Part shown: one piece after another, positions 36,969-44,851 of the stretch
Position numbering within the stretch: position 1 is the first letter of the stretch
Layout of the letters: each line of letters starts with the position of its first letter
Assembly: GCA_035628995.1 (NCBI GenBank)
Contig: DASPIR010000023.1
Span: 62,001 to 126,000 of the forward strand
Direction of reading: 5' to 3'
DNA: 64,000 nucleotides
Origin: Clostridia bacterium
GTDB taxonomy: Bacteria; Bacillota; Clostridia; Lutisporales; Lutisporaceae
The notes under the pieces: generated by a model
What the model saw: the letters and a program-made list of their open reading frames with translations, nothing else
Database searches by the model: none
Told to the model about the DNA's origin: nothing
Position numbers and translations under genes: made by a program

Positions 36969-38171
36969 TTATAGTCCTTTTACAGTTCTATATTTCTTAA
37001 TTCCCTCTGCTAGCAGATACATTGCTTTTGTCAGATCTTTTTCATTAAGGACATAAGCAATTCTTATCTCATTCTTGCCTAAGCCTGGTGTAGCATAGAA
37101 GCCTGCTCCAGGAGCAACCATTGTAGTTTCTTTGTTCAAGCTGAAGTCTGTGAGCATCCACTTGGCGAATTCATCAGCATCATCTACAGGGAGCTTAGCC
37201 ATAACATAAAACGCACCTGTAGGCTTTTCGCACACGACACCAGGGATTTCCCTTAATGCCTTATAAACGATATCTCTTCTCTTCTGATACTCTTGATTCA
37301 CCTCATCGAAATATTCTTTGGGTGTGTTAGCAAGATGTACTGCACCGACCATTTCTAGAGTAGGAACACAGAGTCTCGCTTGAGCAAACTTCATGATAGC
37401 TTTCATAAGTTCCTTGTTTTTTGAACATAAGCAGCCGATTCTTGCTCCACATGCGCTGTATCTCTTGGATATACTATCGATAACTATTACTCTGTCCTCA
37501 ATGCCCTTTATATGCATGAGACTTGTATATTTCAATCCATCATATACAAACTCTCTATAAACTTCATCTCCGATAAGGAAAAGGTCATGCTTTTTTGCAA
37601 GATCTCCGAGCATTTCAAGTTCTTCTCTAGTATAAATTGCTCCAGTAGGGTTTCCTGGGTTGGAAATAGCAATAGCCTTGGTTTTTGATGTGATAAGCTT
37701 CTCAATTACTTCTTTGCTTGGAAGATGGAAGCCTTCTTCTGCTTTGGTAGTAATAGGCTTTACATGCATTCCTGCTTGGACGGCAAAGCCATTATAATTA
37801 GCATAGAATGGTTCTGGAACGAGCACCTCATCATCATAGTCGCCGATAGCAGAGTAAGCAAGTATCAACGCTTCGCTTCCGCCATTCGTAATTATCACTT
37901 CGTCCTCTTCAAAGTCGATATCCCACTTCTTGTAGTAATCCCTGAAGGAATTTATAAGTTCAATATTACCCTGGGACAACGCATACTCCAATACAGGAGC
38001 ACTGAAGTTTCTGATAGCATCAAAAAATAAATCAGGAGTCTTGATATCCGGCTGTCCTATGTTTAGGTGATAAACCTTGGTTCCGTTTTTCTTTGCAGTT
38101 TGTGCAAATGGAACCAGTTTTCTTATGGGTGACGCAGGCATTTGCTCTGCTCTTTTAGATAAACGAATCAA
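36969..38171 (-). CDS. class I/II PLP-dependent aminotransferase
   Basis: A 400-residue fold-type I aminotransferase, probably aspartate-aminotransferase-like. NIGQPDIKTPDLF near the N-terminus, the cofactor segment SNPGNPTGAIYT, the GDEVYREFVYD strand, and the PLP lysine in DSISKRYSACGARIG are visible. Substrates could be aspartate, aromatic or branched amino acids. The start is TTG 38171, 7 bases after GGGGAGGTA on the minus strand. The longer frame to 38219 has no ribosome site. It stands alone and faces away from feoA. Confidence 0.88.
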   Translation of the reverse strand: MIRLSKRAEQMPASPIRKLVPFAQTAKKNGTKVYHLNIGQPDIKTPDLFFDAIRNFSAPVLEYALSQGNIELINSFRDYYKKWDIDFEEDEVIITNGGSEALILAYSAIGDYDDEVLVPEPFYANYNGFAVQAGMHVKPITTKAEEGFHLPSKEVIEKLITSKTKAIAISNPGNPTGAIYTREELEMLGDLAKKHDLFLIGDEVYREFVYDGLKYTSLMHIKGIEDRVIVIDSISKRYSACGARIGCLCSKNKELMKAIMKFAQARLCVPTLEMVGAVHLANTPKEYFDEVNQEYQKRRDIVYKALREIPGVVCEKPTGAFYVMAKLPVDDADEFAKWMLTDFSLNKETTMVAPGAGFYATPGLGKNEIRIAYVLNEKDLTKAMYLLAEGIKKYRTVKGL

Positions 38172-38349
38172 CTGAAATACCTCCCCAAAATTAATATGTA
38201 TACAAGTACATAATAGCACATTGGAAAAATAAATGACACTTTTTTATCAATTTTTCAAACTTTTACCTAATTGTGATATACAATTAGGCGTCATTATATA
38301 CATAGTATAAGATTTCTCAAAATAATTATTTTATCCATACTAAATGGTA

Positions 38350-38378
38350 TTGACAATCATTCTCAACTATATTATTAT
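38350..38378 (+). promoter_or_regulatory. feo promoter overlapped by a Fur box
   Basis: TTGACA at 38350, a 17-base spacer, TATTAT at 38373. The Fur 7-1-7 sequence TGACAATCATTCTCA (38351-38365) lies on top of the -35 box and differs from TGATAATnATTATCA at two positions. Confidence 0.75.
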
Positions 38379-38451
38379 TAATTTGAGCAATAAATATGAC
38401 ACGGCCTCTAATTGGCACAGCCAGAAAAGAGGCATACTTAAAATAAATGAA

Positions 38452-38466
38452 TGAGAATGATTATCA
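38452..38466 (+). promoter_or_regulatory. second Fur box before feoA
   Basis: TGAGAATGATTATCA, a 13 of 14 match to the 7-1-7 Fur consensus, 22 bases before the feoA start. Two boxes suggest tight iron repression of feo. Confidence 0.75.
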
Positions 38467-38488
38467 ATAAGCTGAGGAGGTGTAGAGT

Positions 38489-38707
38489 ATGACATTAGAT
38501 AAAGTAAAAAGAGGGAATAAGGTAAGAATAAAAAAAATTGATAATAAAGACCTGAAAACCCAGGCTATAAGGATTGGAATATATGAAGGGGCAGTATTTC
38601 TTTGCAGCGAGAAGCTTCCTGGAGGACCTATCATACTGCAGAACAGGATGCAGGAGGTTGCAATAGGAAGAGGGTTAGCGGAGGACATAGAAGTAGAAGG
38701 AGTATAA
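38489..38707 (+). CDS. feoA: ferrous iron transport protein FeoA
   Basis: A 72-residue SH3-like cytosolic partner of the iron pore FeoB. It shows the small-barrel pattern VKRGNKVRIKKI, RIGIYEGA and GGPIILQNRMQEVAIGRGLAEDI. GAGGAGGTG precedes the ATG. Two Fur boxes lie upstream. A 125-base palindromic repeat begins one base after its stop and separates it from feoB. Confidence 0.92.
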   Translation: MTLDKVKRGNKVRIKKIDNKDLKTQAIRIGIYEGAVFLCSEKLPGGPIILQNRMQEVAIGRGLAEDIEVEGV

Positions 38708-38708
38708 C

Positions 38709-38833
38709 GAAAAAGGTGATAAGCGTCGCAATACTTCGTTGTGCTGCGGTCGAAAAGTCCTCACGTACATTATACGTACGCTCCGGGCATTTCGCCTTGC
38801 ACGTCTCGTCTTGCTAGCTTCTGACCATTTTCT
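38709..38833. repeat. 125-base imperfect palindrome, copy R1
   Basis: Matches 58780-58902 along its length, including GTTGTGCTGCGGTCGAAAAG, TCCTCACGTACA and GCTCCGGGCATTTC. The ends are inverted (GAAAAAGGTGATAAGC against GCTTCTGACCATTTTC) and the centre is a small palindrome around GTACATTATACGTAC. It begins one base after the feoA stop codon. Confidence 0.8.
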
Positions 38834-38873
38834 GTTGATTTACATATTGAGGTGCAGAAAGGAAAAATATAAT

Positions 38874-40718
38874 ATGAGCAATTGCCATAATAACAATAAT
38901 ATTAATTATATGGATATAAAGGGTAGGAAGCTGGTTCTGGTTGGAAATCCCAACGTCGGCAAGTCAGTATTCTTCAACCATCTGACAGGTCTGTATGTGG
39001 ATGTATCAAACTTTCCCGGAACTACGGTTGATATAAGCACGGGGAAATATAAGGATTATGTAGTGATGGATACACCCGGAGTATATGGTGTTTCTTCCTT
39101 CAATGAGGAAGAAACTGTTGCCAGGGATGTAATACTTGGAGCGGACTTAATACTAAACGTGGTTGACAGTGTTCATATCGAGAGGGATTTATTTCTGACC
39201 AAACAGCTTATTGACATGGGGAAGCCGGTCTTAGTCGCCCTGAACATGACGGACGAGCTTGAAAAGAGCGGTATAGAAATTGATGTGAACAAGCTGGAAG
39301 AGCTGCTTGGTGTTCCTGTAATCCCTACTGCGGCAGCTAAAAAGAGTGGAATGGAAGCTATAATGAAGATGCTTCCAAAAGCAAGGCAGGGTAATAGAAA
39401 TCCAATACTTGCTGATAGGATAAAGCAGATAGCTGAGAACACCTGCAGTGAGGCTGAAGCCTTGATAATACTGGAGGATGACGAAATAATTGCAAAAAGA
39501 TATGGTGTAAAGACCTCAGGCATGCGTGATGAATTGTATATGGAAAGACGCAGGGAGGTTGAAGAGATTGTTAACAAGGTTATTAAGGAGACCAACAAGG
39601 GAGCGTCCTTTGGTGTGCTGATGGGCAGGTGGATGTTGAGACCTGTTACAGGAATTCCAATGCTTGCAGTAACACTCTATCTGATGTATAAAATCATAGG
39701 GGTATTCGTAGCGGGAACAGTAGTAGGCTTTACTGAGGAAACAATAATGGAGGGCTTATACAGGCCGTTTATTATGTCACTGATGTCACCTATATTAAGT
39801 GGAAGCAGTTTTATTGGAAATTTAATAATTGGAGAATTCGGGATACTTACAATGGTGCCCATATATATATTGGGTCTTTTATTACCGCTTATCATAGGCT
39901 TTTATTTGCTTATGGCCTTTTTGGAGGACAGCGGCTACCTTCCTAGAATTGCGGCATTGGTGGATAGAATGCTGATTTCTCTTGGCCTCAATGGGAAGGC
40001 GATAATACCTATAATATTAGGCTTTGGCTGTGTCACAATGGCAACAATGACTACCAGGATATTAGGTACAAAGAGAGAGAAAATAATCGCGACAATACTT
40101 CTAGGACTTGCAATACCATGCTCCGCACAGCTGGGTGTAATAATGGGACTGATATCTCAGTTGGATGTAATTTATGTATTTATATATACTGCAGCGATAC
40201 TCGCAATTTTCATACTAACAGGAACAATACTCAATAAGGTTATGCCGGGGGAAAGCTCCCAACTGCTCATCGACCTTCCTGCAATAAGGATGCCGATGCT
40301 TGGCAACGTATTAAAGAAAACTCTCCAAAAGACAATGATGTTCTTGAAGGAGGCAGTACCATTATTCATTTTCGGTGCAGTATTAATAAGCGTTTTACAA
40401 TATACAAACACATTGGTATTTTTGCAGCGTGCGATGTCACCGATAACAGTAAGCCTGCTTAGGCTGCCGCAAGAAACTGCTACAGCTTTCATCATGGGGA
40501 TTATAAGAAGAGATTTCGGAGCCGCAGGACTCAGTTCAATAGTAATGACACAGCAGCAGGTGCTTGTATCATTAGTAGTGATGACGCTATTTGTACCTTG
40601 CATAGCTGCAATTATGGTTATTTTTAAAGAAAGAGGAACAAGGGATGCTCTGGCTATTTGGCTTGGCAGCTTTGCAGTAGCATTCGCTACAGGAGGAATA
40701 ATAGCATGGCTGATATAA
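38874..40718 (+). CDS. feoB: ferrous iron transporter FeoB
   Basis: A 614-residue inner-membrane Fe(II) importer with an N-terminal G domain: GNPNVGKS (P-loop), FPGTTVD, DTPG and LNMTD. The membrane part has two Gate regions with FGCVTMATMTTR and IPCSAQLG. It is somewhat shorter than the 770-residue enterobacterial form, as in other Clostridia. I start at ATG 38874 behind GAAAGGA, since the longer frame from 38739 reads through the palindromic repeat. It overlaps the zinc-ribbon gene at its 3' end. Confidence 0.92.
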   Translation: MSNCHNNNNINYMDIKGRKLVLVGNPNVGKSVFFNHLTGLYVDVSNFPGTTVDISTGKYKDYVVMDTPGVYGVSSFNEEETVARDVILGADLILNVVDSVHIERDLFLTKQLIDMGKPVLVALNMTDELEKSGIEIDVNKLEELLGVPVIPTAAAKKSGMEAIMKMLPKARQGNRNPILADRIKQIAENTCSEAEALIILEDDEIIAKRYGVKTSGMRDELYMERRREVEEIVNKVIKETNKGASFGVLMGRWMLRPVTGIPMLAVTLYLMYKIIGVFVAGTVVGFTEETIMEGLYRPFIMSLMSPILSGSSFIGNLIIGEFGILTMVPIYILGLLLPLIIGFYLLMAFLEDSGYLPRIAALVDRMLISLGLNGKAIIPIILGFGCVTMATMTTRILGTKREKIIATILLGLAIPCSAQLGVIMGLISQLDVIYVFIYTAAILAIFILTGTILNKVMPGESSQLLIDLPAIRMPMLGNVLKKTLQKTMMFLKEAVPLFIFGAVLISVLQYTNTLVFLQRAMSPITVSLLRLPQETATAFIMGIIRRDFGAAGLSSIVMTQQQVLVSLVVMTLFVPCIAAIMVIFKERGTRDALAIWLGSFAVAFATGGIIAWLI

Positions 40719-40867
40719 AAAAGATTATAAAATGCAGAAATTGCGGATATGTTTTAAAAGAAAACGGCAAATGTCCGAGGTGTGGTACTATTGTACAATG
40801 CAGTATGTCGTGTTCGGGTAACTGTCTAAAATGCTCCGCAGAAGCTATGAAAAATGATAAAAAATAA
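40706..40867 (+). CDS. small zinc-ribbon protein of the feo operon
   Basis: A 53-residue protein with eight cysteines (C10, C13, C23, C26, C32, C36, C40, C43). The first four form a zinc ribbon (CRNCGY, CPRCGT) and the rest a cysteine-rich tail that could bind a second metal. It starts at ATG 40706 inside feoB with AGGAGGA before it, so it is translationally coupled to feoB. Small cysteine-rich proteins often accompany feoB (FeoC-like or P12-type), but this sequence does not match either clearly. A role in metal handling is inference. Confidence 0.65.
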   Translation: MADIKKIIKCRNCGYVLKENGKCPRCGTIVQCSMSCSGNCLKCSAEAMKNDKK

Positions 40868-40898
40868 AAATTAATATCGACCGCGCAAAAGATATTAG

Positions 40899-40928
40899 TT
40901 GACAAAAATATGCAAATGATAATAATAT
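40899..40928 (+). promoter_or_regulatory. fur promoter
   Basis: TTGACA at 40899, an 18-base spacer, TAATAT at 40923. The AT-rich TGATAATAATATGAGAAT across the -10 box looks partly like a Fur box, so autoregulation is possible. Confidence 0.6.
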
Positions 40929-40952
40929 GAGAATAAGTAAGTGTGAAGGAAG

Positions 40953-41399
40953 ATGGATGCTTTGATTCGAGAGTACGAGTATTTGGGGGAAAAGCTAAAG
41001 GAAAAGGGCTACAAATTAACTCCTCAGAGAAGATCTATACTCGATATTATATTGGAGACTGAGGGGAAGCATTTAAGTGCTGAAGAGATATATGAGCTAG
41101 TGAAGGATAAATGTCCTGAAATTGGCTTGGCTACAGTTTACAGGACTATGCAGATGTTCGATGAGGTGGGTCTGGTATACAAGCACAATTTTGATGATGG
41201 CAGAAGCAGATATGAGCTTAACCATCACAATGAGGACCACCAGCATCACCATCTTATCTGTGTCGGCTGCAACAAGGTAATCGAGGTTGAGGAAGATCTG
41301 CTGGAGCAGTTAGAGACGGGCATTGAGAAGAAATATAATTTTAAAATTAATAATCATAACGTAAAGTTTTTCGGCTACTGTGAAAAGTGTAGGAAGTAG
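40953..41399 (+). CDS. fur: Fur family iron-responsive repressor
   Basis: A 148-residue regulator. The winged helix covers 15-85, with LTPQRRSILDII and GLATVYRTMQMF. The histidine-rich HHNEDHQHHHLICVGCNK and the terminal CEKCRK give the metal sites, including a structural CxxC pair. Its position just after the feo operon and the two Fur boxes before feoA make Fur the best assignment. PerR or Zur cannot be excluded by sequence alone. Confidence 0.85.
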   Translation: MDALIREYEYLGEKLKEKGYKLTPQRRSILDIILETEGKHLSAEEIYELVKDKCPEIGLATVYRTMQMFDEVGLVYKHNFDDGRSRYELNHHNEDHQHHHLICVGCNKVIEVEEDLLEQLETGIEKKYNFKINNHNVKFFGYCEKCRK

Positions 41400-41403
41400 T
41401 TTA

Positions 41404-41435
41404 CGGTATTGCATATTATATGCAATACCTTTTTC
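41404..41435 (+). terminator. terminator after fur
   Basis: GGTATTGCAT/ATGCAATACC with loop ATTAT and a T run, 4 bases after the stop. Confidence 0.85.
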
Positions 41436-41705
41436 AATGCAGCAAAAAACACAAGTTATATAAAAGGCTATGATTTAAGTGTTTTTAACAACTAAGGTAG
41501 CCTTTTATGAAACTCGTTTAACGGAGCGTAATAAATTAAGGTGGAATAAACGCTCCTACTCGTTATAAAATCACCCATTATTGACGAGAATAAAATAAAG
41601 GATGCTAAAGGCAGACGTGCTTTCTGCTTTTCATTAAATTAAAAATAAAGTATAATTATTTTATTGATCGGGATCGGAAAAAAACTGAAAGGACTGATAT
41701 AGAAA
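41436..41705. other. intergenic region before the RNase J gene
   Basis: No gene. An 11-pair inverted repeat ATAAAAGGCTA/TAGCCTTTTAT spans 41460-41508, and GGAGCGT/ACGCTCC spans 41523-41556 beside duplicated ACTCGTT. A TATAAT at 41651 with a poor -35 (TTTTCA at 41628) may be the promoter of the RNase J gene. Confidence 0.45.
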
Positions 41706-43373
41706 GTGTCAAAAGGTAAGGCGAAATTAAAACTAATACCACTGGGAGGGCTTCATGAGATCGGGAAAAACATGACGGCCATCGAATACAAAGATACCAT
41801 AGTAGTTATAGACTGCGGTCTGGCGTTCCCTGATGAGGAGATGCTGGGTATTGACCTGGTTATACCTGATGTAACATATCTTATAAAGAATAAAGAAAAG
41901 GTCAAGGCTATACTGTTGACTCACGGCCATGAGGACCATATAGGGGCACTGCCATATATTCTCCCGCAGATAAATGTCCCCGTATATGGAACAAAACTGA
42001 CCTTGGGCCTAGTTGAGAATAAACTGCGAGAATTCGGCATTCTGCCTATAGTAGAATTAAAGATTATTAAACCAAAAGATATTGTGAAAATTGGAGAACT
42101 AGAGGCTGAATTTATAAAAACCAGTCACAGCATTGCAGATTCAGTAGCTATAGCTATTCATTCCCCTATTGGAGTAGTAGTTCACTCTGGTGATTTCAAG
42201 GTGGATTTCCAGCCAATAGACGGTGAAATAATGGATTTGCATAGATTTGCAGAGCTTGGCAAGCAAGGAGTACTTGTACTGTTAGCTGACAGCACCAATG
42301 TTGAGCGTCCCGGCTATACAATGTCTGAGAGCACAGTAGGAGCCACTTTCATAGAGTTGTTCAGAAATGCTACTGGAAGGGTGATACTAGCAACATTTGC
42401 ATCCAATATACATAGAATACAGCAGGCGATAAACGCTGCAGTCATGTTCAACAGGAAAGTAGCTATTGTAGGCAGGAGCATGGTGAATGTAATAGGGGTA
42501 GCATGTGACTTGGGTTATATCAGCGTTCCGGACGGAGTGATGATAGATGTTGAACATATTGACAGATACCCTAATGATAGAATAATGATTTTGACTACAG
42601 GCAGCCAGGGTGAGCCTTTATCAGCTCTTGCCAGGATGTCTACCGCTGAACACAGAAAGGTAACTATAATTCCGGGAGATAGGGTGGTAATATCAGCAAC
42701 ACCTATACCAGGTAATGAGAAGCTTGTGTCAAGAGTAATCAATCAGCTCTTTAAAAAAGGCGCTGATGTTATATATGAATCTCTTGCAGATATCCACGTT
42801 TCTGGCCATGCATACCAGGAAGAGCTGAAGCTTCTTCAAGCTCTGGTGAAACCGAAATTTTTTGTCCCTGTGCATGGGGAGTATAGACATCTTAAGCAGC
42901 ATGCGCAATTAGCAGAAAAAATGGGCGTGGAAAAGGAAAATATATTTGTTGCGGATATCGGAACAGTGCTTGAATTCACAAGAGATACAGGGCGTGTAGC
43001 AGGAACTGTTTTCGCAGGAAAGGTACTTGTTGATGGCCTTGGCGTAGGCGATGTAGGTAACATCGTATTGAGGGATAGAAAACATCTTTCACAGGATGGA
43101 CTAATAGTTGTAGTTGTTACAATAAGCAAGGAGAATGGGCAGGTAGTAGCAGGCCCGGATATAATTTCGAGAGGCTTTGTATACGTCAGAGAGTCAGAAG
43201 ATCTTATGGAGGATGCGAAGAACGTCATAAAAGAAGCTTTGGCAAAATGCGAGGAAAAGCAGATAACAGAATGGGGTACCATAAAATCGCAAGTTAAGGA
43301 CAGCCTCAGGGAATTCATATATGAAAAGACCAAGAGGAATCCTATGATTCTTCCTATTATAATGGAAATATAG
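41706..43373 (+). CDS. rnj: ribonuclease J
   Basis: A 555-residue metallo-beta-lactamase/beta-CASP nuclease for mRNA decay and rRNA processing. The zinc motif THGHEDHIGALPY, the HSIADSVA and HSGDFK segments, and the beta-CASP GSQGEPLSALARM and HVSGHA motifs are all present. The C-terminal domain ends at the expected length. It starts at GTG 41706 with AAAGGACTGA upstream. ylbF follows after 21 bases. One copy is seen here, and a J1/J2 distinction is not possible. Confidence 0.93.
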   Translation: MSKGKAKLKLIPLGGLHEIGKNMTAIEYKDTIVVIDCGLAFPDEEMLGIDLVIPDVTYLIKNKEKVKAILLTHGHEDHIGALPYILPQINVPVYGTKLTLGLVENKLREFGILPIVELKIIKPKDIVKIGELEAEFIKTSHSIADSVAIAIHSPIGVVVHSGDFKVDFQPIDGEIMDLHRFAELGKQGVLVLLADSTNVERPGYTMSESTVGATFIELFRNATGRVILATFASNIHRIQQAINAAVMFNRKVAIVGRSMVNVIGVACDLGYISVPDGVMIDVEHIDRYPNDRIMILTTGSQGEPLSALARMSTAEHRKVTIIPGDRVVISATPIPGNEKLVSRVINQLFKKGADVIYESLADIHVSGHAYQEELKLLQALVKPKFFVPVHGEYRHLKQHAQLAEKMGVEKENIFVADIGTVLEFTRDTGRVAGTVFAGKVLVDGLGVGDVGNIVLRDRKHLSQDGLIVVVVTISKENGQVVAGPDIISRGFVYVRESEDLMEDAKNVIKEALAKCEEKQITEWGTIKSQVKDSLREFIYEKTKRNPMILPIIMEI

Positions 43374-43394
43374 CAAGTTAAGGGAGGTCTTAAT

Positions 43395-43751
43395 ATGTAT
43401 GTTTATGATAAAGCAAATGAACTGGCGAAAGCCTTGGCTGAGTCAGAGGAATACAAAAGCTATAAAGCTTCAAAGGAAAAAGTAGATAAAATCAGCAGCG
43501 CAAAAGAAATGCTTCAGGACTTCAAGAAAAGACAGTTTGAGCTTCAGGCAATGCAGCTTTCAGGACAGAAGCCGGATGAATCTAAGCTCAGCCAGATACA
43601 GAGCCTGTACCAGGTTATAATACTTAATCCTGATATAGCTGAGTACCTGCATGCAGAGTATAAGTTCAACCAGATGTTTTCTGATATATATAATATAATA
43701 GGCAAAGCGGTAGAACTGGATATGGATTTCTTACAACCCGGTAAAGAGTAA
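43395..43751 (+). CDS. ylbF: YlbF/YmcA family protein
   Basis: A 118-residue all-helical protein with the family core AxELAKALAESEEYKSYK, AKEMLQDFKKRQ and AEYKFNQMFSDIYNIIGKAV. In Bacillus subtilis YlbF, YmcA and YaaT form a complex that affects RNase Y, mRNA turnover, competence and sporulation. Here the gene sits in the RNase J operon, consistent with a link to RNA decay. GGGAGGT precedes the ATG. Confidence 0.85.
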   Translation: MYVYDKANELAKALAESEEYKSYKASKEKVDKISSAKEMLQDFKKRQFELQAMQLSGQKPDESKLSQIQSLYQVIILNPDIAEYLHAEYKFNQMFSDIYNIIGKAVELDMDFLQPGKE

Positions 43752-43779
43752 GCCTTGTTAATCAAGGTCTTACTTTTTC
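43748..43779 (+). terminator. terminator after ylbF
   Basis: AGTAAG-CCTTG/CAAGG-CTTACT stem with a T run. The 5' arm overlaps the stop codon. Confidence 0.75.
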
Positions 43780-43810
43780 TATCTTTTACTCAAGGGGGAG
43801 CTACTGTAAA

Positions 43811-44731
43811 ATGGAGAAAATATTCATTATAGTGAATCCTGTTTCGTCAAATAAAGTTACAGCTAAGGAATGGCCTCAGTTTGAGAAGGTGCTGCTGGGT
43901 TCGGGCTACGAATTTGAAGCAGCACTGACAGAACGCCCCGGGCATGCTACAGAGCTTACAAGGCAGGCATTGAATGCAGGCTATAAGACAATAATGTCTG
44001 TAGGCGGGGATGGCACAATGAATGAGGTAGTCAATGGATTTTTTGAGGGTGGTAAGCTCATGTATGAAGATTCAAGGCTTGTTGTATTTTCCAGAGGGAC
44101 AGGCTGTGATTTTATAAAAACTCTTGGCATAAAAAAAGGCATCGAAGAGTTATTGCTTACTTTAGAGAGAAATGAAGCAAGGAAAATAGATGTGGGTCGT
44201 GTAGACTTTATTGATACAGTAGGGAAAACGGTAACTAGGTATTTTATGAATGTGGCGGATATAGGCTTAGGCGCAGAAACAGCTAATAGGGTCAACAAGC
44301 ATTCCAAGCTGCTGAAAGGCTTTTTATCCTTCATGCTGGGAGCAGTAAGCACAATAATACTTTATAAGAACAAGAATTTTGAAGTGGTCATAGATGATAA
44401 AACTGTTTTAAAAGCTAGAATGAACAGCGTCATTATAGCCAATGGCAAGTATTTCGGCGGAGGAATGAAAGTAGCTCCTGAAGCACTTGTAGATGACGGA
44501 GTTTTTGATATAATAACGCTTGGAGACTTGAGCAAGCTTGAATTGATAAAGAGCTTCCCGCTTATATATGAGGGAAAGCATCTAAGCCATCCAAAGGTTA
44601 AGATGTATCGAGGCAGCAAGGTTAAAGTAAGAAGCAACGGCGAAGGCCTCATTGAAGTAGATGGAGAGATACCGGGAAGTGATGATGCAGAATTTGAACT
44701 TTTGCCAAAAGTATTAAATATCTTAGTTTAA
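43811..44731 (+). CDS. diacylglycerol/lipid kinase family protein (YegS/DgkB type)
   Basis: A 306-residue soluble lipid kinase. The N-terminal VNPVSSNK and the nucleotide-binding VGGDGTMNEVVNG at about 60-72 define the DAGK catalytic fold. The C-terminal half has GGGMKVAPEALVDDGVFDI. It probably recycles diacylglycerol to phosphatidate during lipoteichoic or membrane lipid turnover (family knowledge). It stands between two terminator- or promoter-bounded units. Confidence 0.87.
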   Translation: MEKIFIIVNPVSSNKVTAKEWPQFEKVLLGSGYEFEAALTERPGHATELTRQALNAGYKTIMSVGGDGTMNEVVNGFFEGGKLMYEDSRLVVFSRGTGCDFIKTLGIKKGIEELLLTLERNEARKIDVGRVDFIDTVGKTVTRYFMNVADIGLGAETANRVNKHSKLLKGFLSFMLGAVSTIILYKNKNFEVVIDDKTVLKARMNSVIIANGKYFGGGMKVAPEALVDDGVFDIITLGDLSKLELIKSFPLIYEGKHLSHPKVKMYRGSKVKVRSNGEGLIEVDGEIPGSDDAEFELLPKVLNILV

Positions 44732-44762
44732 ATATATAATGTTTAGTATGATAATAAAAACA

Positions 44763-44791
44763 TTGTAGAAAAATAGATATAAGCGTATAAT
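44763..44791 (+). promoter_or_regulatory. typA promoter
   Basis: TTGTAG at 44763, a 17-base spacer, perfect TATAAT at 44786, about 60 bases before the start. Confidence 0.7.
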
Positions 44792-44851
44792 TGTTGAGGT
44801 GTGAAATATACAGGCGAATCACACCTTAAATTGTGTATTGGAGAAGATAAA

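Noticed and set aside
38403-38433. GCCTCT...AGAGGC inverted repeat in the feo leader
   Set aside because: Only a 6-pair stem with a long loop and no T run; insufficient to call an attenuator.
38739-38873. N-terminal extension of feoB
   Set aside because: The sequence is the R1 palindrome; the G domain begins soon after ATG 38874, which has its own ribosome site.
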